The notes: generated from the letters alone by a model not told the origin. 64,000 nucleotides of DNA from Limnoglobus roseus (GCF_008254045.1 NZ_CP042425.1:6572001-6636000); one strand, 5' to 3'; positions 34,969 to 44,210 are shown, numbered from the stretch's first letter. Numbers and translations: made by a program.

Positions 34969-36093
34969 CTAACTGATCGTGAGAACGCCGGTCTTGATGA
35001 CCTGCTTGTTGTTTGCCGCGAGGTCGGACGTTCCCGCGTTGAGTAGGACGCCCGTTACGTTCGTCACGCCCGCGATGCCGTAGGCGATGGATGCGAGCTG
35101 GGTGTAGGGTAGCGAGACGCCGAGGGAGAGTGTGTTGATGAAGCTGGTGAGGGCGGTGGCCACGTTGGCGACTACAGTGGCGTGCGTGTACCCGGTGGCG
35201 GTGGTCAGCACCATCGTGACGTTTGCGGTTATGACGGTGGGCGCGAAGACGCCGAACGTGCTGCACAAGGGCCGCACAGCATCAATGGCGCTGCCAACGC
35301 TGGCAAGCAAGCCGCTTGATGGGCTGCCGGTGCCGTCATCGACGACCGCGTAAAAGTAGCCGTTGTTGAGTGTGCCGTTGTAGTTCAGATTTTCGGTCAG
35401 CGTGTCGCTCAGTCCTTGCTGCGTGCTCTTGATCGCGTATTCGACCGCCGCTCTGGTGGCCTTCGCGAGCGAGGCGAGATAAGCCACGAACCTGATTCTG
35501 ACTGCGGGGTCGGATTCGGCGTCAAGACCGTTGGTGAATGCCGAGGCGTTCGTGACGGTGTCCACGCCGGGGATGGAAGAGGTGATGACGGTGATCGTCC
35601 CAGCCTGCACATTGCCCGATGCGCCTGCCACCGTGTTCTGTGTGGGGACGTTGACGCTTGAGGTGTTTGCCGCGAGGACATACCCGTTCAAGGTGGCGCT
35701 GTACGCTGCGTTCGTGGTGTCAACGGAGACGGTGAAAGTCTGTGTGCCATCAGAGGTCTGGACGGTCGAGCCGACAGGCACGAGAGATTGTTGCGTTGGG
35801 GTGAACCGACTTAGGGTGACTTGTCCCGTGGACGCCACGGCCTTCAATCGCGTAAAGCCGAAGTCGGCCATCCAGCTATCGAGGTCAGCGCCGCTGCTTG
35901 TGGCTGCCCGCGTCAGGATCAGAACCTGCAGGATGATCGCCTGCAGCCACAGCACAACGGCTGCGGTCGCTTCCGCGATGGCTCGCAGGACGGAGCCGAC
36001 GGTGAAGTTGACCAGCGCGGAGGCTGATCCCTGCACGGCCGTCGCGATGTTCGAGACGAGCTGGCTAAACGTGAAAGTCTGCAATGAGGCCAT
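34969..36093 (-). CDS. Baseplate J-like protein
   Basis: 374 residues. An N-terminal helical domain with F-T-V-G-S-V-L-R-A-I-A-E-A and L-D-S-W-M-A-D-F-G, then V-P-V-G-S-T-V-Q-T-S-D-G-T, match the Baseplate_J (P2 gpJ/Mu gp47/T4 gp6) family. It builds the baseplate wedge of contractile tails. It follows the gpW/gp25-like gene by 5 bases. Confidence 0.88.
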   Translation of the reverse strand: MASLQTFTFSQLVSNIATAVQGSASALVNFTVGSVLRAIAEATAAVVLWLQAIILQVLILTRAATSSGADLDSWMADFGFTRLKAVASTGQVTLSRFTPTQQSLVPVGSTVQTSDGTQTFTVSVDTTNAAYSATLNGYVLAANTSSVNVPTQNTVAGASGNVQAGTITVITSSIPGVDTVTNASAFTNGLDAESDPAVRIRFVAYLASLAKATRAAVEYAIKSTQQGLSDTLTENLNYNGTLNNGYFYAVVDDGTGSPSSGLLASVGSAIDAVRPLCSTFGVFAPTVITANVTMVLTTATGYTHATVVANVATALTSFINTLSLGVSLPYTQLASIAYGIAGVTNVTGVLLNAGTSDLAANNKQVIKTGVLTIS

Positions 36094-36098
36094 AATCT

Positions 36099-36464
36099 CT
36101 ACGGTGTGACGCTGAAGCTTAGCGCGGTTGGTTGCGAGGAGTCAACCTCCACGTACTGAATCTGCACGTCGAGGCCGTTCGGGATTGAGCTGGTGACGAT
36201 CTGCGGGGCCGGGGATTGAACCACGCTCGGCTCCAGGTACATCTGCGACTTGATGAGGCTGTCGATCTCGTTCTCCCTTATCGGCATGCCGATCTGGCGG
36301 GGAAGCCCAGCACCATAGCCCGGCTGCCAGATGTAGTCGGTCGGGTTCGTGAGGAGCCTGCGGAGAACCCGCTGCTGACTCTCCAGCACGCTGTCGGCCA
36401 CGAGCAGGTCGCCGTTCGCCCCGAGCTGGAGGTCGCCGCTGAAAAAGTGTCCGATGTCGGGCAT
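36099..36464 (-). CDS. Baseplate wedge protein, GPW/gp25 (Mu gp46) family
   Basis: 121 residues from the ATG at 36464. E-S-Q-Q-R-V-L-R-R-L-L-T-N-P-T-D-Y and G-Y-G-A-G-L are characteristic of the gp25/gp46 sheath initiator. It starts sheath assembly on the baseplate. Placed between gpV-like and gpJ-like genes, the canonical order. Confidence 0.8.
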   Translation of the reverse strand: MPDIGHFFSGDLQLGANGDLLVADSVLESQQRVLRRLLTNPTDYIWQPGYGAGLPRQIGMPIRENEIDSLIKSQMYLEPSVVQSPAPQIVTSSIPNGLDVQIQYVEVDSSQPTALSFSVTP

Positions 36465-36466
36465 AG

Positions 36467-37093
36467 CTATCCTGCCGAAGTAACTGTAGTGACGTGAGAA
36501 GCCCCCATCGTCTGGTTGGGCGTCCCTGTGGTTCCGCCCGGTGCCGGGTGGGTATGGCTGTTGAATAGGGCCTGCATCGCCGACGTGACCAGTTTCTGGA
36601 GCGTCTGGCCGACGCTGCCCAGGTTGATCGCGGGGGCGGTGACGTTCACGGTGGACGCAGCCGTGATGTTGATTGTCGGCGCGGTTGCGTCGATTTCGAG
36701 GTGCCCGTTGATCGTCATTTTCCCGTCGTTGGTCATCTTCACGCACGTTCCCGACTGATGCACCAGCCAGAACTCGCCGGACGGCACGTTGAGCGGCGGT
36801 GCGGCGTTGCCGTAGAAGCGGAGTGAGACGTAGGCGGCGAGTTTGCCGCCCTCCTGAAAGTGGACGTCCACCACGTCGCCGGGCGTCGGGGGGCAGAACA
36901 TGCCCCATCCGCTGCCCACCCACGGGGTAGCCACGGGCAGAAAGCCCGTCTCGAAGCCTTCCGGCTGGATCGTCACCTTGGCGGCGTATCGGTTCGGGTC
37001 GTAGCTGCTGACGATGCCCATGCGCACGAGCGCGCGTTGGCTCATCGCCTTTTCGCTTTCCCTGCGGTTGAGGTTGTTGAGTCCTTGCATCAT
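36467..37093 (-). CDS. Baseplate assembly protein V (spike) family
   Basis: 208 residues from the ATG at 37093, which overlaps the upstream stop as ATGA. An OB-fold (V-S-S-Y-D-P-N-R-Y-A-A-K-V and P-G-D-V-V-D-V-H-F-Q-E-G) is followed by a beta-helical repeat region (I-N-I-T-A-A-S-T-V-N-V-T-A-P) and an H-T-H-P metal-binding tip. This is the membrane-piercing spike of gpV/gp45 type. Confidence 0.85.
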   Translation of the reverse strand: MMQGLNNLNRRESEKAMSQRALVRMGIVSSYDPNRYAAKVTIQPEGFETGFLPVATPWVGSGWGMFCPPTPGDVVDVHFQEGGKLAAYVSLRFYGNAAPPLNVPSGEFWLVHQSGTCVKMTNDGKMTINGHLEIDATAPTINITAASTVNVTAPAINLGSVGQTLQKLVTSAMQALFNSHTHPAPGGTTGTPNQTMGASHVTTVTSAG

Positions 37094-38214
37094 CCGAGTA
37101 CGACCGTGCTTTGAGTACTGTGGTTCTTCGCCCGAAGCTCCATCCGGTAGCCTTCCTCGAAGGAGATGCGACGGGTAATCGTGTCGGGGTAGTAATTCTG
37201 GTCCCATGCCGTGTTCGTGCCGACGAGTTGCACCATCGCGCGGGTAGTGAGCAGGTTGTCGCCCGGCAGGCTTGCCGTCAGAACGCGTTCATGGCGAGTG
37301 ATCTCCTCGGCCTTCGCCTTGGCGAACTGGAGCGCCTTGTCCCGCGTCAGGTTGGGAACGACGTAGCTGTAGGTCTGTGCGTTGCCGCCGCCTCTTTGGC
37401 TCTTGAACGCTTGCGTCACCTTGTACGTGACGACGAAGCTTTTCTGCTGCTGCTGGTTCCACGTCTGAACCTTGACGATGATGTCCTTGGCAAGCGTCTG
37501 CGACCGCGTCAGGTGGATGTCGATTGCGTTCGAGTTCGGCGGCTCCGACCACGCGAGGATGTACGGCGGTGCCGTGTTGACCGGCGGCGGCTGGAAATAC
37601 AGCGTGTTGCCGCTGACCCACACGTCGAAGCCTTCCCGCCCCGCGAGGTAGACGAGCAGGTCCCACTCCGTCTGCTCCTGCGTCAGGACGACGTTGTCGA
37701 TGTCGTAAAACGTGCCCGCTTTCGTCGTGGTCGCCTGCACCGCTGGCGTCAGGCCGTGGCGTTTGGCGAGGGTTTCGGCTATCTGGCTCGACGACTGGTT
37801 GACGAATTTTTCCGCCGTCTTGCTGTCGATGAGCTGGGCGGACAGGTCGCGCCCGGTGAGAGTGATCGACCGGCGAACGGGGTCGTAGTCGATGCTGTCC
37901 ACCTGCCCGAGAATCCATTGTGTGGTCGTCAGGTTGCCCGAATCGTCCTCGAACCCCGCCGCCACCGATACCCGGTCGCCGGAGGAGAGCGCCCAGTAGG
38001 CCGGGGCGAGTTCAGGCGGCAGGCCGCTGCTCGCGGCGACGACGCGGAACGTGTCGGCCGTGAAATGGCTGGCGTTCGTGACTTCGACTTCGGTCACCCC
38101 GGTCAAGGGGATGCCGTTGACTGCGACCTTGCAGCGGGGTTTGCGGGTAACTCCGGTGGCGAGACGTGGGTTGTTCAGGCTGCTAAGCAGGGACAAAAAT
38201 GCCTCCGCCCGCAT
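37090..38214 (-). CDS. Tail hub protein (gpD / late control D family)
   Basis: 374 residues. V-E-V-T-N-A-S-H-F-T-A-D-T-F-R and R-S-I-T-L-T-G-R-D-L-S-A-Q-L-I-D are typical of gpD/gp44 hub proteins, as is the T-A-E-K-F-V-N-Q-S-S-S-Q-I domain. It connects tube and spike. It overlaps the LysM gene upstream (38183-38214) and the spike gene downstream. Confidence 0.82.
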   Translation of the reverse strand: MRAEAFLSLLSSLNNPRLATGVTRKPRCKVAVNGIPLTGVTEVEVTNASHFTADTFRVVAASSGLPPELAPAYWALSSGDRVSVAAGFEDDSGNLTTTQWILGQVDSIDYDPVRRSITLTGRDLSAQLIDSKTAEKFVNQSSSQIAETLAKRHGLTPAVQATTTKAGTFYDIDNVVLTQEQTEWDLLVYLAGREGFDVWVSGNTLYFQPPPVNTAPPYILAWSEPPNSNAIDIHLTRSQTLAKDIIVKVQTWNQQQQKSFVVTYKVTQAFKSQRGGGNAQTYSYVVPNLTRDKALQFAKAKAEEITRHERVLTASLPGDNLLTTRAMVQLVGTNTAWDQNYYPDTITRRISFEEGYRMELRAKNHSTQSTVVLG

Positions 38215-38371
38215 TCGGATCGACCGAAGGTATCTGAAGAGTGACGATTCCGGTCAGCACCGGGTCGATCAGGCCGTTTTCCTGCGCGATCCGGTTCCAT
38301 TGCGTCGCGTCCCCGAGGTATTGCAGGGCGATCTGGTAGAGGTTCCCCCCGGCGACGGTGACGGTGCGCAT
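38183..38371 (-). CDS. Tail protein X-like LysM protein
   Basis: 62 residues: V-A-G-G-N-L-Y-Q-I-A-L-Q-Y-L-G-D-A-T-Q-W and I-A-Q-E-N-G-L form a LysM domain, as in P2 gpX. It likely helps join the tube to the hub. It starts 3 bases after the gpU-like gene and overlaps the hub start by 32 bases. Confidence 0.78.
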   Translation of the reverse strand: MRTVTVAGGNLYQIALQYLGDATQWNRIAQENGLIDPVLTGIVTLQIPSVDPNAGGGIFVPA

Positions 38372-38374
38372 GGT

Positions 38375-39163
38375 TCAGTTCCCCTTGTTCGCGGTGTTCA
38401 CGCCCATGCGGGCGAGCACGCTGTTGAGCTGGTACAGGTTTCCGAGCTGGCTGAAGCCGGAAGCGCCGGAGCTGAGCAAGCCGCCCATGATTGACGGCGA
38501 GCCTCCCGCACTGACCGGGGCGGTGTTGATTCCTGCCGTGGTCGTGGAGATGACGCCCTGAGTTGTCGCCTGAGCCGATGTGATCGAGGTTTGCAGGCTG
38601 GCCAGCAACGGCCCTTCGGCGACTGCTGTAGCCCCTGCGAGCGCATTCGTGGTGGCGGGTACGCCAGCCTGATAATTCGTGAACGCAGTGGCTACCGCAC
38701 CGACGGCGGTGCTGATCGTCGAACTGGCGATGACGCTGCTCAGCCCCACGGCTTCCGCGAGGTCGCCCGCCATCGCTTCGATGAACCCGACTATCGCTTC
38801 GGCGATGACCTGCGTCTCGTTCGTCACGACCTGGCAGGTGATGCTGTACGGGATCTCGAAGGGCTGGTGGAAATCGGCTTTGAAGTCCCGGATGACAACC
38901 TGGTAGCGGTTCAGGCTCCACGTCAGGAGCAGTTGCTTCCCTGCCCGGCGCATGAAGTCGAGCAGCAACGCCCGTTCCTCCGCGCTGTCGCCGCGAAAGC
39001 GCCCCGACCAGTGGACATCGTCGTCATCCGGCCCCATCGCGTCGATCACGCGCTTGCCGCCGGGCTGTTTGTGGGTGACCAGCATCTGCTGGCCGCCGAA
39101 GTTGATGGTCTCCGGTATCTCGAAGCCCGCGAATACGATCCCGCCGAGGGTGAGCGTCGTCAT
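38375..39163 (-). CDS. P2 gpU / DNA-circularisation N-like tail protein
   Basis: 262 residues. The first 120 contain D-V-H-W-S-G-R-F-R-G-D-S-A-E-E-R-A and V-V-I-R-D-F-K-A-D-F, a pattern shared by baseplate/tail hub-proximal proteins. A helical Ala/Thr-rich C-terminal half follows. The place between tape measure and LysM gene agrees. It overlaps the tape-measure stop by 4 bases. Confidence 0.68.
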   Translation of the reverse strand: MTTLTLGGIVFAGFEIPETINFGGQQMLVTHKQPGGKRVIDAMGPDDDDVHWSGRFRGDSAEERALLLDFMRRAGKQLLLTWSLNRYQVVIRDFKADFHQPFEIPYSITCQVVTNETQVIAEAIVGFIEAMAGDLAEAVGLSSVIASSTISTAVGAVATAFTNYQAGVPATTNALAGATAVAEGPLLASLQTSITSAQATTQGVISTTTAGINTAPVSAGGSPSIMGGLLSSGASGFSQLGNLYQLNSVLARMGVNTANKGN

Positions 39164-40953
39164 GGGGCGAACGGATTGTGGGAAGGCGATACGAAAGACT
39201 GCCTGCCGTCGAAGCCGCTGCCGGACGATTGCGAGGTATTCAGGGCGTGGTACTGGTAGTCGGAGACAATTTTCGCGATCTGCCTGCCGTCGAGATTGAC
39301 CGGGACTTCGATCACGGATTTGCCGCGTCCCCCGCGAGGTGGGGTCACACCGTATCGACCGGGATTGTCAGCAAGAATTCGGTTCCCGATGCGTTCGCCG
39401 AACTTTTCCGCCATCACGAACGGGTTGTACTTCGTCAGGCCGTGATCGTCGGCCCATTTGCCGATGCCTTCGGCGTTGGCGATGGCGAGGGCGATTGCTG
39501 CCAGCGGCCCGAGGACTGCTGTCAGGCCGGTAAGGGCAGGCAGCACGGAACCCGTGATCTGGGCGGCAAGTGTGGGCATCAGGAATTTGATGCCGATGAA
39601 AGCCGCCTTGAGGGTCAGGAGCGACCCGCTGAACAAAAGGGCTGCTGACAGGCCAGCGAAGCCGTAGATGATCGTGTCGAAAACGCGCGGGTGCTGGTAG
39701 ACAAATTGGCCGACCGCTCGCAGGACTTCCGCGAGCTTGTTCAACGCGGGGATGATGATCGGGATCAGGGAATTGCCCGCCGCCGTCTTGAGGTTATCCC
39801 AAGCAGCACCGAGAGCCTTATCCGCCCCGCCCGGCGTCGTCATCGCCAGCTTGAAGAGCTGCTGGGTGTCCATCGCGCCCTTGCTGATCGCCATGTTCTT
39901 TTCGATCTTGTCCTGCTGCAAGAACATCAGGCTGAACAGGTTCGAGGCGGTGCGGTTGCCGAATATCGACCCCATCTCGTTGAGGATCGCCGATTCGGAC
40001 GTGATTCCCTTGGCCTTCATAGCCGGGATGAACACTTCCTGCATCCAGCGGAATGGGTCGGATGCGAACTGGTCCATGCCTTTGAGCGCGCCGGGGTGGA
40101 TGCTTTTCACCTCGCCGATTTTGTTGTACTCGACCATTCGGGGGTTCAGGATGCCGAGCTTCATCATCTCGCGAGCCGCGCGGACGGTAGCCCGGCCCTG
40201 CGCGAGGTTGTTGTAGGCGCTCATCGTTGCGGTACCGACGCGGTTACCGCTCATCTCCTGAATCAGCGGTTCCATCGTGTAATAGAAGGACTCGTTGCTG
40301 AGCAAGCGCCCCGCGACACCGGCGGTCTTGATGAACTGCAGGTAATCGCTCGGCTTCACCATGCCCCCGGTGCCGGAGATGACTTTCTGCATCATGTCGG
40401 CTTGGCCCATGAACGCCTGGGGGCTCTTGAACCCGCCCTTCATTTCGATGATCTTTTCCATCGCCCGGAGCTGGTTTTCGCTGAAGTCCATGCCGTGAGA
40501 GCCGAAGACGGCTTGGTTCGCGAACTTCATCTGTGCGATCTGCGGGGCCAGCGATTTCGCCATGCCGTAGTCGCCCAGCGCTGTGTGCAGGTCGCGGGTG
40601 GTGCGGATCAGGTCGGTCGCGGAAGCGCCGATGACGCTGGCACCGCGTGCGAACTTGTCGGCGTCGCTGTTGATGGAGTCACCGAGGCCCACTGCCTTGA
40701 ACTGGGCGAGCGCCTGCTGGTACTCCTTCGCGGCGTCGAGCGTTTTGCCCAGCGCGTGGAGACCGGCGTACCCGATCCCGCCGAAGATGGCTCCGGCGAG
40801 GCCAAGAGTCTTGATTTCCCGCAGCGTCGCGTGCAGCTTCTTCGCCTGCGCGTCGGTCTTGGCGAGGTCACCCTGAATCAAAAACAGCCCGCGGCTGATC
40901 TGGTTCGTCAGGGCGATGGTAATGCCAACCTTGTACGCCTCAGTCATGGTCAA
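39160..40953 (-). CDS. Tail tape-measure protein
   Basis: 597 residues, short for the family, which suggests a short contractile tail. An N-terminal helical domain is followed by two hydrophobic segments (for example A-L-L-F-S-G-S-L-L-T-L-K-A-A-F and A-L-T-G-L-T-A-V-L-G-P-L-A-A-I-A). An S-G-S-G-F-D-G-R-Q-S-F end resembles Mu-like TMPs. It sets tail length and helps DNA entry. It is located just after the tail chaperone block, as expected. Start is M1 or the ATG at 40947. Confidence 0.85.
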   Translation of the reverse strand: MTMTEAYKVGITIALTNQISRGLFLIQGDLAKTDAQAKKLHATLREIKTLGLAGAIFGGIGYAGLHALGKTLDAAKEYQQALAQFKAVGLGDSINSDADKFARGASVIGASATDLIRTTRDLHTALGDYGMAKSLAPQIAQMKFANQAVFGSHGMDFSENQLRAMEKIIEMKGGFKSPQAFMGQADMMQKVISGTGGMVKPSDYLQFIKTAGVAGRLLSNESFYYTMEPLIQEMSGNRVGTATMSAYNNLAQGRATVRAAREMMKLGILNPRMVEYNKIGEVKSIHPGALKGMDQFASDPFRWMQEVFIPAMKAKGITSESAILNEMGSIFGNRTASNLFSLMFLQQDKIEKNMAISKGAMDTQQLFKLAMTTPGGADKALGAAWDNLKTAAGNSLIPIIIPALNKLAEVLRAVGQFVYQHPRVFDTIIYGFAGLSAALLFSGSLLTLKAAFIGIKFLMPTLAAQITGSVLPALTGLTAVLGPLAAIALAIANAEGIGKWADDHGLTKYNPFVMAEKFGERIGNRILADNPGRYGVTPPRGGRGKSVIEVPVNLDGRQIAKIVSDYQYHALNTSQSSGSGFDGRQSFVSPSHNPFAP

Positions 40954-41452
40954 TCAACATTTTGCCGCCGTGAACACCCTTGCCGACCAGTGAGGCCACG
41001 GCATGTTCACCGACGGTGGTTAAAACTTCATCCAGCTTCTCTACCAAAGCACCCCCGAGTGTGGAGCGCGGCGGGATGTGTGCGGTGCCCAGCTCCTGGT
41101 ACACCATGATGTCTGAATTCGAGCCGACATGTCCTTCGTTGCCCGTGACTTTCCGCTCGATGCTGTCGCGCATTTCGCCGGTGCGCAGCAGAGGCTTGTG
41201 ATCCTCTTCCGTTGCGTAGCCGAGTTCAATCTTGCCGGGGAATCGAATCCCGTTGGCATAACCGCCGTGGAGCGTGGATTCGGCCAGTTCAGCCCACGCC
41301 ACGAACGGCCCGGCCTGATCCTGATACTCGCCGATTTTCTCCTTGGCACGCTTCTGGACGATGCGGGTCGCCTTGTCGAGAGCGGACTGCTCCATTTTGT
41401 GCTGTAGCAGGGCGACTTCACCCAGCTTGAGCGCCAGTTCGAGGAGTTCCAT
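40940..41452 (-). CDS. HK97 gp10-like/minor tail protein
   Basis: 170 residues. H-K-P-L-L-R-T-G-E-M-R-D-S-I-E-R and V-Y-Q-E-L-G-T-A-H-I-P-P-R are the two hallmarks of the gp10-like / virion morphogenesis group, which acts in tail completion. It overlaps the tape-measure start by 14 bases. Its place after the chaperones is unusual, since gp10 proteins mostly lie before the tube gene. Confidence 0.72.
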   Translation of the reverse strand: MELLELALKLGEVALLQHKMEQSALDKATRIVQKRAKEKIGEYQDQAGPFVAWAELAESTLHGGYANGIRFPGKIELGYATEEDHKPLLRTGEMRDSIERKVTGNEGHVGSNSDIMVYQELGTAHIPPRSTLGGALVEKLDEVLTTVGEHAVASLVGKGVHGGKMLIDHD

Positions 41453-41455
41453 CAG

Positions 41456-42015
41456 CTAATCCCGTTCTTTCCACGACATTCGATTCCAGTCCCATTCCCT
41501 GCCGTCGTGCTGGCCGAAGATGATCGTCCACGCCATCGCGTCTTCAGGAGGGAGGCTGAACGCTACGTCAAAAGGCACCCCGTTCTTAACCAGATAAAGA
41601 CACAGGTTCAGTTCGGGATGCTCTACTCGTTTTTTAGTGCGGCGTTCCCCGTCAGGGCCGAGGTCGCTTCTATCGCCTGCTTCTCGAAGTGCTCCGCTAG
41701 CGCGTTCATACCGTCGTCGTCGAGCCTTTGCACGAGGGCTTCGAGCTGCATTTTGGTTGACGGCTTATCAATTGAGTCGCCGTCGATGCTCGCGACATGG
41801 AAGGCAAGCGCCGCATAGCCCAGATACTGTTCGTTCTTCGAGTTCTCAGGCCCGATGGCCTCAAACATGCGAAGCCGATCGAGGGCACTGAATTTACGGA
41901 TGGCGATGGAGCGGCCCCGCGAGTCCGTGACGTGTGCCAGTTGGCTGGCCGCTTTGACGATGGACTGGCTGGGTGTTTCGCTGTCGGTGGTTTTGTTGAT
42001 TGTGACTTTGGCCAT
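41456..42015 (-). CDS. Tail assembly chaperone, long -1 frameshift product (G-T type)
   Basis: Ribosomes that slip back one base at A-AAA-AAC (41629-41635) leave the 130-residue frame and add 57 residues, ending at a TAG at 41456-41458; the product is about 186 residues. The added part reads R-V-E-H-P-E-L-N-L-C-L-Y-L-V-K and ends W-N-R-M-S-W-K-E-R-D, protein-like and otherwise unassigned to any start codon. Paired short/long chaperones wrap the tape measure in lambda, P2 and many other phages. The tail-gene position is exactly right. Confidence 0.8.
41623..42015 (-). CDS. Tail assembly chaperone, short form (G type)
   Basis: 130 residues from the ATG at 42015. S-R-G-R-S-I-A-I-R-K-F-S-A-L-D-R-L-R-M-F-E-A is typical of the gp41/gpE-like chaperones between tube and tape measure. 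It ends K-N-E right after the slippery site. The short form should be far more abundant than the frameshifted form. Confidence 0.83.
   Translation of the reverse strand: MAKVTINKTTDSETPSQSIVKAASQLAHVTDSRGRSIAIRKFSALDRLRMFEAIGPENSKNEQYLGYAALAFHVASIDGDSIDKPSTKMQLEALVQRLDDDGMNALAEHFEKQAIEATSALTGNAALKNE
41629..41635 (-). other. Programmed -1 frameshift site A-AAA-AAC
   Basis: On the minus strand the codons are CTA-AAA-AAC, giving the canonical X-XXY-YYZ heptamer A-AAA-AAC six bases before the zero-frame TAG (41623-41625). The -1 frame stays open for 57 codons. Confidence 0.82.
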
Positions 42016-42023
42016 ACGTCCCC

Positions 42024-42455
42024 CTATGCGACCTTGATTTTCTTCGCGGCCTCGAAGGTGATGGACTGCTCCACCTTCTTGTCGCCACCCCAGTCGCCGC
42101 TCTTCTCCAGACGGAGGATGACGCCGGTGTAGCGCCACTCGGTGATCGAGCCATCGGCTTCGGTGATAATCTCGCTGATCGTGCCAGCCTTCTGGTTCTT
42201 TCCGGCGTAGTAGTCGGCTTCGACCTGCGCCCAGTAGTTGTCCACCGTGGGGTCCATGCGGTCGAGTTTGAAGGAGCCCTTGTAGCCGTCCGGGATGAAC
42301 CCGAAGCGCGGCGTGCCGTCGAGAGCCTTCGATTTGAGGTCGGTGGTCATCGGGTCGGCGCTGAAGTCGGTGAGACCGGCGAATTTCATGGTGCCGTAGC
42401 TGGTCACCACGGTCAGCGACACGTCTTTGCCGACTGAAAAATCATTGATTGGCAT
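42024..42455 (-). CDS. Tail tube protein
   Basis: 143 residues. The compact beta-rich protein (S-Y-G-T-M-K-F-A-G-L-T-D-F-S-A-D, W-R-Y-T-G-V-I-L-R-L-E) lies directly after the sheath gene and before the chaperones, the invariant place of the tube in contractile-tail phages. Ends with V-E-Q-S-I-T-F-E-A. Confidence 0.83.
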   Translation of the reverse strand: MPINDFSVGKDVSLTVVTSYGTMKFAGLTDFSADPMTTDLKSKALDGTPRFGFIPDGYKGSFKLDRMDPTVDNYWAQVEADYYAGKNQKAGTISEIITEADGSITEWRYTGVILRLEKSGDWGGDKKVEQSITFEAAKKIKVA

Positions 42456-42474
42456 GGGCGATACTCCTTGTCAG

Positions 42475-44007
42475 TTAAAATGCAGGCGCGGTGCCGCCGC
42501 GGTTGACGACGACCGACTGGCCGCCCTCGACGTTGACGAGGAACACCTCGTTGATGGCGAGGTAGCGGACCTTAACGTCGGCCTGCTGGTAGCCCAGCGC
42601 GGTGCGGCTCTGCGGGTTGTTCGAGAGATCAAGCACGACCTTCCACTCCTGAATCATGCCCTGCTGGGACATGTTCGCGAAGAAGCTGTCGAGCGTGGCC
42701 TTGGCCTGCTGCATCTCGGTCGGGCTGATGAGCTTGCCGATGTAGATGCCCATGCCCGCGTTCAGCGACGATGCGATGTAGTTGGTCATGCGGGTGTAGT
42801 TGTCGCCGTGAACCACCGCGTTGCTCGACGTGTTGTGGCCGAAGCGCGCGCCGAAGTATTTCCCGCCCGGAACCGGGTTGGCGATTACGTCGATGCCCGC
42901 CTGTCCGAGCGACTGAAGCTCGGCGTTGCTGTACTGCTGGTTGGCGTAGCTCTTCTGCGTGCCGACGATGCCGAGCATCTGCTTGTTCAGGCTCGACTGC
43001 TCGGGGGACAGATTGGCCAGAATCCCGGCGACGAAGCCCTGTGGCGAAATCAGGCGCACCTGGTTGTTCACGTTGTCGTTGATGTACACCCAGTCTCCGA
43101 AGAGCAGCTTCGCAGCGTAGCTGTCGATGCCCGCCGTGCCCTTCACGGTGACGGCGTTGCTGATCGTGTCGCCCGCCGGTCCGGTGAGGATCATGTAAGT
43201 GCCTTCGGACAGGCCGTAGGCGACCTGAGCCGACCACTGGGTCGAATCGTCGGCGTCCGCGAGCATGGCGATGGAAGCGCCGGTGCCGCGCAGGGCGTAC
43301 ATGCCCTTGCGGGGGATGGTGTCCAGTCCGATGAGAACTGAAGCAGTGATTGTTGCCGCGCCGTCGATGCCGCCGGACATGGAAACCGTCAGCGGAACGG
43401 TGGGTGCCGTGGTGCCGGAGCCTGCCGTGGCGACGATGATCTGGGATGGGCCGCGAAGGCCGCTCTGGCCGAGGTTGATCGCGTTCGCCATGTTGACGAA
43501 GATTGCGTTGCCAGTGCCGCCGATGTTGTCGAAGACTTCCGGAAGCTGGCCGGGCAGCGAAGCGGTGACTTTGAACGTCGGCGTGCCGGACGTGCTGTTC
43601 GTGCCCGCCGAGATGATGACGCTCAGGCTGTTGCCGAGCGAGCCGGTGTACTTGCCCGTGAAGGTGATGCCTATCCCGGTGCCTGCCGTGCCGCTGGCTG
43701 CGGCATCCGTTCCGTCAGTGACGCGCACCAGACGGAAGTTGGCCGCTCCCTGAAGGGCTGCTGCGGCGACGGCCGTGCCGAGGTCGTACTTGCGGGCCTG
43801 CATCTGGCCAAACTGGCTGGCGGTGTCAGCCACCCCGCTGGCGATGGTCGGGCTGTTCACCGGACCCCATGTCGCCGTCCCGACGATGCCGAGGACGTTG
43901 GTGGGCACGCCGTTGAGGAGCGTCCACGACGGCGGGACGATCTGGACGATCAGGTCGGGTACGATGAGCGCGTTGGTGTTGATTTGGCCCTGCTGGACGA
44001 TGGTCAT
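42475..44007 (-). CDS. Tail sheath protein
   Basis: 510 residues. The N-terminus (V-P-P-S-W-T-L-L-N-G-V-P-T-N-V-L-G-I-V-G-T-A-T-W) and the C-terminal domain (A-N-M-S-Q-Q-G-M-I-Q-E-W-K-V-V-L-D) match Mu gpL/phage sheath proteins. It forms the contractile cylinder around the tube and proves a myovirus-type tail. Confidence 0.9.
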   Translation of the reverse strand: MTIVQQGQINTNALIVPDLIVQIVPPSWTLLNGVPTNVLGIVGTATWGPVNSPTIASGVADTASQFGQMQARKYDLGTAVAAAALQGAANFRLVRVTDGTDAAASGTAGTGIGITFTGKYTGSLGNSLSVIISAGTNSTSGTPTFKVTASLPGQLPEVFDNIGGTGNAIFVNMANAINLGQSGLRGPSQIIVATAGSGTTAPTVPLTVSMSGGIDGAATITASVLIGLDTIPRKGMYALRGTGASIAMLADADDSTQWSAQVAYGLSEGTYMILTGPAGDTISNAVTVKGTAGIDSYAAKLLFGDWVYINDNVNNQVRLISPQGFVAGILANLSPEQSSLNKQMLGIVGTQKSYANQQYSNAELQSLGQAGIDVIANPVPGGKYFGARFGHNTSSNAVVHGDNYTRMTNYIASSLNAGMGIYIGKLISPTEMQQAKATLDSFFANMSQQGMIQEWKVVLDLSNNPQSRTALGYQQADVKVRYLAINEVFLVNVEGGQSVVVNRGGTAPAF

Positions 44008-44013
44008 GGCGGG

Positions 44014-44193
44014 TTACTCCTGATTGCTGGTTTTTGAAGTGGTTTTGACCGCCGGGGCGTCCTCGTGGTTGGCGCGCACGACGTTGCCAGCGTGTTCACC
44101 TGCCAGAATCTGTTCCATCTCCTGCGGATCGGTGATGCGTTCACCGGCTGCGCGGCCTCCGAACGGGTTAGTGACGACGAGAACTTGGGCCAT
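44014..44193 (-). CDS. Small DUF2635-like (Mu gp38-type) protein
   Basis: 59 residues from the ATG at 44193. V-V-T-N-P-F-G-G-R-A-A-G-E-R-I-T-D is the characteristic short core of DUF2635 proteins, which sit directly before sheath genes in Mu-like phages. Function unknown. Confidence 0.7.
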   Translation of the reverse strand: MAQVLVVTNPFGGRAAGERITDPQEMEQILAGEHAGNVVRANHEDAPAVKTTSKTSNQE

Positions 44194-44210
44194 GCGTATC
44201 TCCTTGGCGG

